The notes beneath the pieces were generated by a model. That model was not told where the DNA came from. It was given only the letters and a program-made list of their open reading frames with translations, and made no database searches. Positions 1 to 14,050 of a stretch of DNA of 64,000 bases are shown one piece after another; within the stretch, counting starts at the first letter, position 1, and each line of letters opens with the position of its first letter. This stretch comes from Acanthopleura granulata (lineage: Eukaryota > Mollusca > Polyplacophora > Chitonida > Chitonidae): positions 31,870,299-31,934,298 of the forward strand of contig JABBOT010000080.1 of assembly GCA_016165875.1 (NCBI GenBank), in the 5' to 3' direction. A program made the translations under genes and the position numbers.

Positions 1-451
1 ATGGACATTTTGATCTGATTCCTTAATGGGTAAATCAAACAGCACATAAATCTGGTGCCACATGCACGCTGTGTTGGACCTAAAAAGTCGTCCAAAAATG
101 CCATTTTTACGTTCAAAAGAAGGTTTAAAACCCAGAAGGAGGATATGAACTTACAAGTACTTCTTAATAAACCTCAACACGTCTTTCACAGAGAGGTCAG
201 TAGAACTTTAAGCATCTGGTAATAGGGGTAGCTTGATAGTAATAAACAAAATTTTATGTCCAATACATCATTACAGTTCAAACTGGTTGTATTCTGTTTC
301 AAGTGAGTGAGCCATACCTAATTCATATCATAAAGTTTTACTATTTCTGAGCTCTGGTTTACTGTCTACTGGCTCAACAACTAACACATCATGTTTCATT
401 TTAGCATTCACCTAGGCTCAAATCTTAATACCAGCCTCATCCTAAACTAAT

Positions 452-655
452 ACATTTATTTATTTCATTGGTGTCTTACGTCATACTAAAAAATATTTCC
501 TTTTTACTTTGGTGGCCAGCATAAAAGTGGCAGGAAACTAGGCAGAGACCAGGGGAAACCCACCAACCCAGGCAGCTGTTGAACTCACACCGATCACATT
601 GGTGAGAGACTCCTCGGTCACTGCAGCACAAAACCCCCTCAACCACGAAAGCCCC
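452..655 (-). mobile_element. tRNA-derived SINE copy, diverged
   Basis: TTTATTTATTTCATTGGTGT is followed by the diverged body GGTGGCCAGCATAAAAGTGG and CCAGGGGAAACCCACC, then GTTGAACTCACACCGATCAC and GGTGAGAGACTCCTCGG. It accounts for most of a 129-codon open frame on the minus strand. Confidence 0.75.
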
Positions 656-910
656 AATGGCACTTTTCCATTTAGACACTAGTTTAATGGGCTCAAGTTC
701 CAATGCCTTTTGGAACAACTTCACCCTGATGTCCTGGCTGTATTGAGTATTATCCTTCGTACACTGATATTTACCAGCTAAAAAAAAACTGCATGTACAT
801 GTTACAATACAATACACTTTGTACGGAACACTATTCTCGGTAGATACATGTAACTCCGGATACATTCATACATGTTTCATTTCAAACTTTCTGCAATTTA
901 TATGGCAAAC

Positions 911-940
911 ATATATATATATATATATATGATTATATAT
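911..940. repeat. AT dinucleotide microsatellite
   Basis: (AT)10 followed by GATTATATAT. Confidence 0.9.
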
Positions 941-951
941 CTAAGACATAC

Positions 952-996
952 CAGTAAATCATCTCTGCGGAGTTTTGAGGCTGGCTGAGAGGCCAT
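952..996 (-). CDS. Candidate exon or alternative first exon, MASQPASKLRRDDLL
   Basis: The minus strand has ACCACCATGG, a perfect Kozak context, followed by 15 codons ending at a CTG|GTATGT donor in phase 0. It could be a first exon of a gene running off the left edge. Alternatively, through a CCTCTCAG acceptor inside it, it could be a phase-0 internal exon of the gene starting at 18.13 kb. It is short and no family is recognised. Confidence 0.25.
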
Positions 997-2579
997 GGTG
1001 GTTTATCGTGTTACAGGCCTCAGAATGAGGGCATCAACTTTGGTGAAATCCGAAGTCACAAATAATTAATGTCCATTTGCCACTCATGTCTGTACATGCT
1101 TCTTCCACAAACACACAACTGTAACTTTCACAGGAGATCACTCAAAACAAACACACCAACTGTGCAGGCTGGAGTTTGTTTAACACACCCTGAGTCCCAG
1201 CTCTAATATTGGTGTCGCAATTTATCAAACAGAACAGGTAAGAATATGGTCCCTTTCTGCACACCTCCCAGACACAAGGTTAAACCCACTGGCTGAGCAG
1301 GACAGGCAAAGCTGTGACAAACACTGCTAAGCCGTTTGGTAGGCTCAGTCCTAACAATGAACAATGTCCCTGCCACTTCATATGTAACCCTGCAGCTAGA
1401 CTTTTCATGAGGCATGTACCCACATCTAGGTTTTGAATAATAGCGTCTCATGGAACAGTTTTTCCTCTGTCAGTCGTGCTATACTTCTGGCTGCCGATTT
1501 GTAATAACCGTTAAGTGTTACAGACCTCTGGGCCTGAACACAAAGCCTCAATGGCAGCTAATTTACTTCTCTTCATGTAATATAAACTGTTCCCCAAAGA
1601 TTACAGTAACAGTTGTGATCAACAATGGCAAATTTCTATCCTGTATACAGAATGACGTAACATCCAAATAGCATGTTATTTCAAGCCTAAGCAAATCTTC
1701 TACTTCTCTTCAGTGCAGTCCAGTACTTCGTTTTAGTATATACTATACACCCTGTAGTTTACGGTGTACAGTCACATGACAGGACCTATACGTACATGTA
1801 TTTGTCAATCATAGGTCACCAACCTGCTGACTTTAGCCTTATTAATTCCTGACATCCAACTGTAGAAACTTGACGAGTTATTTTGATTGGCAAGTTATGA
1901 GTACCAGATAAGTAACATTGTTGTTTTGCTTTTCAATCTTACTTTCCAAAGTCCAACAGTATTAATAAATGTTCACTGACAGTTTGTGTCAACAGCTCTA
2001 ACATGTCCACAACAGCTCTTGCTTACACGTGAGCAATACATACATATCATTATCTGTCCATATCCATCATGGTAAATATCTACAATGACTCCATGTGGGA
2101 CATAGAAAGGGCAGTTAGATCCTTCGTCCATAACATCTCAAGTCCCAACCATTATTGGATATTTTATCTTTTGCCAATGATAATTTGTTCTTTCACATCA
2201 GTCTCTTAGCACAAGTTTGGAAGAGGATAGTCAAAGTACTGGTTGGCTTTGTGTCACATGCTTTAACTACATGAGTGAGGCAACAACTGTCTGGTGGTTT
2301 CAGCATGACGTTCCAGTGAGGCAGCACAACACATACAGCTTTTTTTGCAAAAAGAGACATTCTCAACATGACCAAAATTAAACTGAAAACAAAAATTAAA
2401 GCTGTTGTTCTTAAATTGACTAACCTATACCGAAATAAACTGAAAACACAAGGAATCTCTGAGAATACAAAATAGCATGAAGAGCTGCAAAACTTTTAAG
2501 TAAGGGCCATAATAAAAATGCATGTAAAATAATATACATGATGAGTAACTTAACATTTCTTTTGATTGATCCACCCACT

Positions 2580-2648
2580 TCGGACTGGTCGCCATCATAT
2601 AAGAGAAATACTTTTGGATATGGCGTAAAACTCCAATCAAATAAATAC
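2580..2648 (+). mobile_element. SINE tail fragment
   Basis: GGTCGCCATCATATAAGAG, AAATACTTTTGGATATGGCG and the tail CAATCAAATAAATAC; only about 70 bp of the 3' end remain. Confidence 0.6.
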
Positions 2649-4244
2649 ATCTTTTTGATTCCAGCTGCCACCATTTACGGTAATGGAAGTTTGTCGGCTT
2701 TCATACTGTCATATCTTATAGAAAACACCAAAAAAACTGTTGGGCTACGGTATGTACTGGACACAATGAATGCAACAACATTTCTTTCTTGTTTTGCAAC
2801 AAAAACCACATGACTTTTGTAGAAATGTGAAAATCATATTGTCTGCATAAGCACTATTGCCATACTTGACATCCATCACCATGTAACATAAACAAATTCT
2901 CATTTTTACCTTCCTCATGATATTTGTTGAAATCTGTTTCCACTTCATAGCAACAGCCATTGTCTGGCACATTTGGAAACAAAATCCAGCAGGCAATACT
3001 CCAATGTCTTTACCGTTCTACTTGGATAAAATTCATCAATGTCATGTCTGACTCAGAAGCCTAATATCCAGAGCGGGTGATTAATAAAATCACCGCCCAA
3101 ATGTCCGCAATGGGGATGCAATGGGGAGCACTGTAACAATCCATCATACAAGTCCACCAGTTGTTCCACATCACAATAGCTCCATCAGGTGGGAAGTGCA
3201 ATGATCACAGCCACATGTAGATAAATTCATGCCTATTTAATACAGAAGAGATCAGCAGTTGCTATTGAAAGGAATTTTCGTTCCCCTAATTGCTTCATCA
3301 CTTCATCTCTTCAAAGGCCCTTGAGGTGACAATAGCAACAACGAAGAATAATTAATGCCTGCTGAATTAAACTGATGGAACTTCAGTGCCAGCAGTTCTT
3401 CACTTATTAACACACACTCTATCAGAACAAACCCTGTATATGAGCAGGGTCAGTAATCCACTACATAGGGCCTACTATGGTACTTGCATCTTTAACACAT
3501 ACAGTACTCCTGACCACTGCGAATAAGTCAAACCAGAAGTCTATTAGTTAATAGACTTGTGGTCAAACAGAGTGCTATTCTTGAACACCTTGTTTGTAAC
3601 ACGGTCCTTAAAGATTGAAGAGATTTGCATGATATAGGTCTTTGTAAATTTGTACCAAAACAGGTAATGCTACCCACTGTACATGTACTTCACATTGACA
3701 AATGACAGGGCACTACTCTTCAAGAAGGCAGGGAATAATAGAGTCAATCTAATCACTTTTAACAATGACCATGTAATAGTGTAAGGTCAGTAGACTATGG
3801 TCACATTTATCAAAGGTTGTTCATTATAAGCATTGCAAAATACAAACTCTCTGGAGTGACATCTAACATTTTACATCTACTAGTGTCTATATATTACAAT
3901 TAAATTATGCCTACCCTGAGAGAGTTAATCCAAGAAAACCTGCCATTCATATTTAACACCTAAGGCTATCCATCAGACTGTGCCAATTTCATCATGGCTA
4001 TGAGTTTCCAGACAGTATAGGTCCATATCACGCAAGTTTGGTCAACACGATGAATCAATGCCAACCTGATGGTTCAGAACACAGAGCCCAATCAGTGCAG
4101 TGACAGAGCAAATAAAATACTCATATCCAAACCGATAATTTGCTTGAACAGCCAGATTATTTCACACAAAATGATCCTAAGTAGAAAAAGAAAAACACAC
4201 ATTCAGGAAAACAAAACAGTGATTAAAATGCCACTGATTCCAAT

Positions 4245-4395
4245 AATTTACTTCACCAAAGAATTGACATTTGTTTGCAATGTCATCATTTTGGTTTAAA
4301 TTACAATGATGTGCCAGTATTCACTCTTACTTTGGCTACATTTATCTCACCAAAGATGAAAATTAAGCTGACATTCGTTTGCTACGTCATCATGT
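4245..4395. repeat. Direct duplication of about 95 bp
   Basis: TTCACCAAAGAATTGACATT and GTTTGCAATGTCATCATTTT (4252-4292) recur with changes at 4347-4393 (CTCACCAAAG, GACATTCGTTTGCTACGTCA). Confidence 0.55.
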
Positions 4396-5397
4396 TTTTT
4401 TTTTTACAATTGTGCGCCACTTTACGTAGTTAACCAACCACCTGAAAGCCTGACGTCTACTATCGATTTTGGGAACAATGTTAAGTTTAATGATGTGGGT
4501 TTCATGAAGCAAGTCATGAAACAAACACAAGTTATAAACTGGTTACTGTTTGCTTTATGGTTCAGCCAGTATAAAAGTGTATGTTTCTGTAGTAACAGCA
4601 TGATCCACTGACAATTAATATCTTGTTTACCTCCACAGACAAGAGAAGTCACATCTTGATTTATGGGACATCAGTATTGTTTTGGTAATTGGCTAACTCT
4701 GTCCATGTAATGATCCAGCAAGTCTTAGCCAACCATGATGTAATTTTGGCTGCTTCGCCATGTTCAGTAATACTCCCGTGCTACCAGATAATTACCAGGT
4801 ACTACAGCAAACTACACCTTCATTTGGGTTCACAGGTAAAAATGGTAGTGTCAAATATCTTAGAAACAGTCATTTTATGTCAGTAATGATCAGTTAAATT
4901 GATTGCTTTATTGATTAACCGATTGTCTGGGTTGTTAAGAGCTGGCATTAACTGGAGGATGGATGAGGAATACACTGGGTAACCTTTAATTGTACTAGAC
5001 AGATCCCAGCCGCAAATGAAAATATGGAGAACTTTCAGAGTTTTTTTTTTGGCACAATCAAGAATCAATTTAATTCTCCATTAAAGAAGCCAAATTTAAT
5101 GTATGTGTTGATATAATTATGCCATAGGACCTGATCACAAACTAATATAAATTATCCAAAAAAAATGCTTAAACAGAGAAAATGTTCACTATGTCAGTTT
5201 CATGTGTGGAAGATATACATGTAATGATAAAATCATACTTTTTGTGAAAACCTGAAATAGGCCAACCCAAACAACCCAATGAAGAAAATATTCCATAAAC
5301 CTAACTGAAACTTGCTCTTTCATATCCAAATAGGTTGAGGAATTATGGCAATATACATGTAGCTATGTGCGTACAGATATGAATTTACTGTGTGGTT

Positions 5398-5398
5398 G

Positions 5399-5432
<34 letters not shown>
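5398..5432. repeat. AT dinucleotide microsatellite
   Basis: About (AT)12 then GTATATATATAC. Confidence 0.9.
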
Positions 5433-5433
<1 letters not shown>

Positions 5434-8400
5434 CACATACATGCTGTAAATACACATGTACACATGGTATTAAGGTACATGTACTATGTACTAGATACAA
5501 GTGCATGCTTAAAAAGTACTCACAGATCTATTAGCTCCTCAATCTACAATCACTGAGACAAACATTTTAGCCTCTTCAATATTTCACAAAGCCAGCACAA
5601 TGGATCAATCAATAATTTATTGCTACAAAAGTTGTTCTGCTGCACCACAGCCTTTGTGCTATGATTAGCTGCTACATTTTCGTTAATAATGTATGTGGAT
5701 GAGCCAGTTCCCACGATCACATATAAGTATATGTGATGAGCAACTTTACACACCAAGTGAATCTCATGCGTTATTTGAATCTTTCTCTCCACATGCTGCA
5801 AGATCCACCGTGATATTTAGAAGCACATGTGCTTTACAAGACTTTACAACAGGTTTATATTTACTTATTGTCTATAGATTAATTCTATTCCTAAGACTTT
5901 TTCACCGATACAATGTTTTACAGGTTTTACAGGTGGAGGAAACCTGAGTGCCCAATGCAGTGACTTACCTTGTAAGGCAAAGGATGGCAACAATAGCCAA
6001 TATTACTTTTTCTACCATTGTCGAGGCAACTTTGTATCAAAATGACAGTTCTGGCAATTGTGATGTTACCAGTGAGGCCTGTACCATAGTGCAATGCAAC
6101 AATGACATGATGTCAATGCCAGCCAAAATCGAACCATGTCTTACCTCTTGGTTGTTATCTTGAACTGGTGTGTTTCAAGACACATTTTGCTCGATTATGA
6201 CTGATTCAGCCATCTAAATGATATTATAGGGCAAAGTAAGAATTTCTTATCAGAAAAACTTACACCTTGGCATCAAAAGTAAAATTTTAAAGCATTTTTA
6301 GGCTGCTTAAAGGGCATTTTGCATTGACACTAAACTTTAGGGGAAATACAGCATATGGTTCAATTGCTTACTACATTCATACAGAGTAATGCAAGAAATC
6401 CATTGAAGTCCTCTACTTAACTACAAATTTGCCCTAAAATTATTTAACACCACACCAGAAATGATCATAACCAGAAATGAATTCAAATCTCCAAACTGAA
6501 AGAGGAGGTTCCTATACTGTTTGAACAACATACACACAGGAATTCCTTCCTGTTTACACAGAGAAATTTGCAATTAGGCAGAAATGTTGGTGTATAGCAA
6601 GATATTTGCACACAGTACGTGCATGTACTTTTCTTTATTCGTTTTGGGATGGTAAGATTCAGTTTTACACCTCAACATGAATGTTCAATTTACATTCCTC
6701 AGATGGATGAAACTGTGCTCTGTTAAGCACGTCTACCAGAATTAAGTCAAGCAAACAAGTATTCAGATTTTAAGTCGCATTTATCTTAGACTCCCCAATC
6801 ATTTTATTTCTTGAATACAAGGCAATCAGCCTTGCCTTTCAAACCACAATAATATATATATCTGAAAATGTTTTGGTTAAAATTTACACATGTAAATTGA
6901 GACTAAGTCATTTCACACCCAATAAGCCCCCTATTTCCCCTGCTAGGTGGTACAACAGCTGTTCGTACAGTACATGTATGTACCTATAGGGACATGTCAA
7001 CACAGGTTGGGGTATAGGTTAACTAGCTGCCCGGGAAAGTGTTTGGATTCATGGGGTTGACATAGTAAGTGACACAGAGACAGAGATTGATTTTCCCTCG
7101 TCACGCTATCTGATCTGTAGTCACTGTTGCCGGGGGCAGCACCACAACAAACACACATAGGTCTCATGGGACACTGCTCATGGGAGAGAACTGCTTATTC
7201 CAAAAAATTAAGTTACCAAATATGAAGATACATGTTAATTCATAAAATGAGCTTACATGGTGTATACTGATCAACATGCACGTCTATGTATAAACCAGCA
7301 GCTATACATGTAGTTTAAAATGTTATTATACACAAAATGGTCTATTTAATTACTTTTTCACTTTTTTGAGGATGTTTTCTCAAAATTAAAAGAAAGCATT
7401 TTATTTTTAATACACACAGCTGAACATAAACATATACAAAACTGAATGTGTAAATAGCCATTCACTTTAGACTGTCCTTAACTATTCTTGCAAATGGTCT
7501 CTAAGTTAATTCTTTCACACATGAAATTAAGATTTATAGCTACTTTCACTTGTACACTTAACTTCATTGTAATCACTGGACCTCCAGAATTACTTTGTTT
7601 AAAGAACAAAACATTCTATAATCAATGAAAAATCATAAAATGTGAAAAGATATTACAAAAAATTGTCTCATTATATATTGCATGAATAAGGCTTTAATGC
7701 CTTAATGCAGCCATATTGCAGCAACACTACATACTGTATCTACCCTAAAAATTTGCATGGTTTTCTAGAGGCAAATAGAGGTCACTTTACCATATATGTA
7801 ATACTAGTGGTGCTGAAAATTACATTTATGTTTATAACACCAACTTCCCAGCAAATCTCAAACTAAGAGGTTTGTTAGAAAGTTAAGATCGACAAAACTC
7901 CCAGAATAAGAAAAAATGAGTAGTTTTGTCACATTATCACATATACACTTTTTCTGTTACAAATAAATTTAATTAAACATGTGCACATGGCAGTAAGACA
8001 AACGTGTAATAAAAGTTTGGTAAGGTTATATATTATATATATATACTTGTTTTATAACAGGAAAACAATTAACAACCATTTGTAGTACATAAAAAATTAA
8101 GTTACCAATAAAAAATAATATTCTCAGATAATATTAAAAGTACATGTACATGCACAGGAGCATCTCTAGTTGAAACAAATGCACAAAGACTTACAATGTA
8201 ATCTTACTGTATCACACTTAGATTATATCATAAGAGTTTGCAACTGTAACATAACTGGTTAAATTACCGGTACTCTCATGTTAAACACACCTGCCTGTGT
8301 GTGAAATGTTATCAGCAGGTAATTGTGAAATAGATGTAAACAATACACAAACACTTCCTTTTTACTTTTTAGGCCCGGGCTTACTACATAGCTTATAATT

Positions 8401-9127
8401 TGTGACTGTTGTAATAAGAGATGAAGCACAATGTATGCACACTGATACATGCTATCAAGTAAAGCAGAGCAGAAGTCCCCATTCGGGATATATACCGGTA
8501 ACCATACAAGCTCTACATCATTTATTCGAACGGAACCAAGTCAAACACAACACAAGTCATCACTTAGGAAATATACATACTGGTATTCCATATACTGTTA
8601 CTCTTGTCATCATGGCATGATAGTTGAATTCACTGACTAAGTTTGACAACAAGTAACATGTGGCATTTCTCCATACAGTACTATATTTAACATCCCGTAT
8701 GCCATGAAGTAGCATGACGGGTAATTTTCAAAGCATATACATTGTCTAGCCAGACCAGTGATTGAACTTCCAATTCCTAGCTCTCATTTTAGATACAGGC
8801 ACTTTAACCACTATACCATTGTACTCTCATTGATTCAAACATACATGTACTTCACTTAACTCTTCACACTCCAAAAAAATGAACATAAGATTTCAAAACT
8901 TCCAAGTACATTACCCCATCCATTACTGCAACTTTCATTTGAAAAGCTTCAGTTTGGAAAACAAAAAGAGAATTAAATTCGGACGGTATGCAAAACTGTC
9001 GTCCTGATTAAGCACAGGTATTTATACTTAATACTTATACCTAAAGAACCTGAAAAGTTACATTTGTCACTAGAAAATAATTTGTTTATGTCTTTTACAA
9101 GAAAATAGTATTTGTATCATGTGTCTG

Positions 9128-9240
9128 CAAGTAAGCTGCGGATGGTCGTGGGTTCCTCCCACCATAATGCTGGCCGTCGGTGTACAAGTGAAATATTCTT
9201 GAGTATGGTGTAAAATAACAATCAAATAAAGAAATAATAA
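9128..9240 (+). mobile_element. SINE 3' fragment
   Basis: Plus orientation: GCGGATGGTCGTGGGTTCC, CCCACCATAATGCTGGCCG, TACAAGTGAAATATTCTTGA and the tail CAATCAAATAAAG. Confidence 0.78.
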
Positions 9241-11374
9241 ACATTTGCATCATGGATGATAAATTATGACTTTTAACTCTAATATATTACACTTACAGGC
9301 ATAGATTTAGCCAGAATCTGCCGGGTTTCCCATTTCCAATTTTTCGCCTATTTTCCCTATGTGTATAGATCTGTCCCATGTTAATTTTGTCAGAACAGGG
9401 TGTCAATAACAGCGAAGACAACAAACCGGAAATATCTATGCTTACCCTTGCATACACATAATGTCAAATAACAAAGGAAAGCTTACCTCAAGTTGGTCCT
9501 GAGACTGATACATTATACTGCTTCACTCAACAAAGGTTATCCACAACTTAGGTGTGTTTATAAGACTGAAGAAATCAGAGGTTATCCCATGGGTGAATTA
9601 CTATGGATACAGGTGTAACCCGATCACCTGTCCCTTGTAAGGTATACCTGTGACTGGGACTTAGACCGTGAGAGTCTTCAACACCCCACCCACTGGGGCC
9701 GTTAGCTTTACAGTCATGTGGAGTGACAAGAAACGCCTTTACCAACTATCCATATAAACAAAGCAGTTGGCACAAGTACAGTTATAGTACTGTGTGCTTA
9801 ACATGCCAGAAATCCTATGTGATGAAAGGACATAGTGATTTTCCCCCAGTATCATCAGCATATAAACACAGAGCTCTACGTCAGGCTATTGAACTACCCC
9901 AGGATGTCCATGCACTTGAATACCAGATCTTTATAAAACCATTTGAAGCCAATGCATCACTCTGATGGACAGAATATTGGAAATCAATTAATCCAACTTC
10001 AAACTGCATGAGGTTCTTCCTTTATTGAATTTATAATAAAGTCATTCATCAAAACAACAAATCTGGTTCCTGACCGAAAGACATTACAATTTATCACTCA
10101 TGAACAATTATATCAAAGGTGCTATCCATGCACAAAAGAAAATGCAAAAAAATTGCAACGATAATCAAACCTGGCATCATTTTACATTAATTAGGCTTAT
10201 GGGTCTGAATCCACCAAGTAACTTAGGATATAAATAGAACACTTTACACTTCAATATTACGAATAATCTGCACAAAGTGTCCAGATTCAGTGGGATACAT
10301 TTATCTTCAAATAACATCCACATGTAGTGTAATGTCTGAGCTTATAACGTGTCTTCTTCATTGTCAGTCTATATATCTATACACAAGTATGTTTTGAGGC
10401 AAAGACAGGACAGGCTACCATGTCTATAAATAACTGCTCTAACACTTATGTAAGTGTCATCATGTCGGTAAACAGAGCCTGTCAGATTCATTCAGTGTCA
10501 TACATGTTTTCGGTGTTTTTACGCCAGTAATTAGAAAAGTTCTTACACGTGGAGTCCAAAAATAATCCTCAATTGAATTTAAGCGTTGAATTTCAAATCT
10601 TCATGGGGAGCTCTCAAACTGGCCTTTTGGAATTGTCCATGTTGAATTCAGTTTTGTATCACATATTTGGCAACTCAAGAGTCTTAATAAGTAAGTCTAA
10701 GATGTCACAATAAAAAGGATTGTTTCCATCTTAAACAGGCCAGAAGACCTGGTAGAACTTTAGTATGGACTAAACTTCAGCTCAGTATCGAAATATTACT
10801 TTAAATACCTTTGGACAACCTGTCATTTAAACAACAAAAATCAAGATACTATTTGTGTGCTTTCAGGAAATTTCAAATAATTTTCAGTCTTCTAAATTTG
10901 GGCAATAAAGTCTTTAAACTTAACTGTCTTGATTTTGAAGATTTGCAAAAACAGATCCATCCGATACAAGGAGAATTGAATTTTAATGCCAATAGAGCAT
11001 GATCGGTTTCTACTTTTTCGTCAAATTTTGTTCAAACAAAGGTTGTGATGGTTACACTTAACACGAGGATTCTTTCTTTCCATTTTAGGTCATAACTATG
11101 TAAAATTATGTTGTTCAGTGTTATTTCTTACTTTTGTGTTAATATTGTAACAAAGAAGAGGTCACAATCAAATTGTCCTTTATGTACAGGTTTTCTTTAT
11201 TTCAACTATTTTTTAATGGCATATTCAGGAATTTTGACTTATACCACAGAGGTCAGTTTTATGGGTGGAGGAGACTGGGTTCCCTGCGTAAACATCTGAT
11301 ATTTGGCAACTCACTGACAGCCTTTCTCATGTGCGAAATATGTTACCAAGGTATCGGTAATTGGGAAGGGGGAG

Positions 11375-11815
11375 GTGGGGTAATGTAGAAATCATGTATT
11401 ACGAATGGATGCTAGTATATGGCAACATGCTGCCGCTCCCCCCACGTACAGCAGATATGCAGTTTAATGTGACTAAAAGTCACTGATTATTGTGCATATA
11501 CAACCATATATGGCTGTTAAAATCACTAATCTCGAACTCACAGTAAACATTCAGACTGAGCATGTTTACACTTTATAAGTCACGTTGAGGCCCTCATTTA
11601 GCCTTGACTATTACACCAGAAAAACACAAAATTTCCAAATTAGCTTTTGTGGATAAATGTTTTCAATCGACAAAATACCCATTACACTGCTTGTGTTACA
11701 CTCATGGTCAAATCTTAATTGAAGGTAAAGTAAAAATCATGTATTAGAAATGGATGCAAGTATATTACAACATGCTGCTGGTCGCACGCACAGCAGACAT
11801 GCAGTGACACTGCGC
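11375..11815. repeat. Two direct repeat copies about 345 bp apart
   Basis: AAATCATGTATTACGAATGG, ATGCTAGTATATGGCAACAT and CAGCAGATATGCAGT at 11388-11465 recur at about 11733-11805 with several changes. Confidence 0.6.
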
Positions 11816-12859
11816 TAACAACCCTTCCCGCACATATTACGACATGTACATTCCCTGACAGCTACACAAACTTCAAGTTCTGACAAAGTGTCAACTCCCT
11901 TAGATAAGAAACAGGTCGTACAATTCTACAGTTATCCAAGAATCAAAGAATTATTTCTGATCAAGAAATAAACTGTTAATACTTGTAATCAATAAAATTA
12001 AACAGTATAATGTAACTCAAGACAACTTTAAACTCCCATAACAGCTGAGAAACAAATGCCTATAAGAGTTTAACCATACTGGCAAAAGGCCAGTGGTCTT
12101 CATCGAACGTTTTGACTGCACAAATGTTATTCAATCTATGTCATACAGATATTTCAATTAATTTTGACACTTTAATTTCCAGATGTCCAAAAATACAATA
12201 TGCATGAAATGCTTGAAAACTACAGAAAAATGTCATTAAACCTGACAAGAGCATCAACATGATGATCAAACACGGGCCCTTATGTTTGACTTTCAATCAG
12301 TGACGGATATGTGTGAGGATGCCGCCTCTTGGTTCCATGTTGAGCTAGATGTAACATGCTTTCAGGAGTGGTCTCCCCCTGATTAATCTAATGGAAGCTA
12401 GTGCCACGGCATATTAACTATCTATGTGAAATCTGTAATTTTTAGTTAATGCACATGTCATGCTTGTTCTCATAATTCAGGCATCTAGAGGCTGCCCAGG
12501 TTTCAAATCTTTCATCTTGATCCCAAGACCTAGACTAAAGTGGTTGAAGATTTGGGGAGACAAAAAATGTATCACAAATCAGTAACATGTGAAGAAATTT
12601 AACAAGAGTTCATGTGAACACAATATACACCCGTACAAATACATTTGTTTCAAATCCATAAATACATACTAGCAGCATAATGATGAGTATAAACTGGGAG
12701 GGAAAGTACTTCATGGGTTTGAGGAAAAGCACACATAAAACAATGAGTTCGGAAAGAAATGGTTTCAAGAATATGTGTATGTGAATGACAGTTCTCATCC
12801 TGTTACGAGGTTTTAGGGAGGGGACACTAATTATCATGGCAGCCACCGATAGATATATA

Positions 12860-14050
12860 CACAACTGTCTGTTGTCACCTCTGTTTGTGACCTCTGTATT
12901 CGGCAAAAGATCAGCATCTGCTTACATATGCATCACCCACAACTCAAAAATGCATATGGAAAATAATTGGAGTCCCGAAAAGAAATCATATCCATTTATA
13001 AAGTACTATATGTATGACAATGGCAATCTGGTTACCATGGCAATAGTGAATATCAACACGAGCGAGTAGCAATACATCGTCACTAAGCATTAAAATCGAA
13101 TACGGAAAACAACTGGAGTTGTAGCTGGGACACATCATCACCTCAAGTCATATCTATTAATACAGCACATACTGGGAAAAATACTGATTTACTTACCATG
13201 GCTTTCACAGAAAAGGAACAAATGTGAGTTGCAACTGAGATCCTTACATCTGTATCTATGTATCCACCAAAAATTAAAATTTCATATGCAAAACAATTGG
13301 AGATGCCATATCTATTTATAAAGATAATGTAAAGATAAGGACAATCTGGGTAGCATGGCAACCATGGAAATGGACAAATGTGAGTTGCAACATCTCGTCA
13401 TCTGCGTATCTATGTATCCTCCAAAAATACAAACTGTACTTGGAGAACAATTGGAATTGTAGCCTGGATACAGTATGTATAGAGTGTACTGGCTACCATG
13501 GCAACCAAAGAAACTGACAAAAGTGAGTTGCGACATATGAGCAAATCTACATCCATGCATGCACCAAAAAAGTTGTAGACTAGACACGAAATCATCTGTA
13601 TTTATATAGAATATGCAGTGACCGTGAAAATGGTCAAATGTAAGTCACAATACATCATCACACCTGTATCTATGTATCCACCAAAATTAAAACTGTAGGT
13701 GGTAAACTACTTGAGATATAGCCTTGACATAAAGTCATACATTAATACAGTATATACAGGGAAAATCACAATATGATTATAAAGGTAACCACAAAAATGG
13801 AAAAATGTAAGTCGTGACACAGTCACACCTGTATCTATGCATCCACCAAAAATTAAAACCGTAGGTGGATAACAAGTTGAGATATCGAAGTCATATGTAT
13901 TTATGCTGTATATGCAGGGAAAATGGCGATCTGGTTACCATGACAACCTTGGAAATGCACAAATGTAAGTCACACACATCATCACACCTGTATCAATGTA
14001 TCTACCAAAAATTAAAACTGTACATAGAAAAAAATTATTATATAATATAG
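12860..14050. repeat. Tandem repeat array, unit about 165 bp, seven or eight copies
   Basis: Copies are marked by GTATCTATGTATCCACCA and AAAATTAAAACTGTAGGTGG at about 13253, 13407, 13668, 13832 and 13992, with diverged copies near 12925, 13090 and 13550. Each unit also has GTCATATCTATTTATA-like sequence, GGTTACCATGGCAAC and GCACAAATGTAAGTCAC. Spacing is about 155-170 bp, apart from one shortened unit. Confidence 0.85.

Noticed and set aside
476..865. 129-codon minus-strand open frame
   Set aside because: Most of it is SINE sequence; the remainder resembles no protein.
5948..6023. Minus-strand ATG with a signal-peptide-like start (MVEKVILAIVAILCLT) and a strong GTAAGT donor
   Set aside because: The donor lies within a GGTGGAGGAAACCTGAGTGCC-type dispersed repeat, no second exon was found, and short hydrophobic frames are common in AT-rich DNA.
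9484..9535. Minus-strand MYQSQDQLE followed by a GAG|GTAAGC donor
   Set aside because: Good donor but no convincing acceptor and only nine codons; cannot be tied to the 18.1-kb gene from sequence alone.
12860..14050. Repeats with regular spacing, considered as a CRISPR-like array
   Set aside because: Units are about 165 bp, degenerate along their length, without short identical repeats and unique spacers, and the context is eukaryotic.
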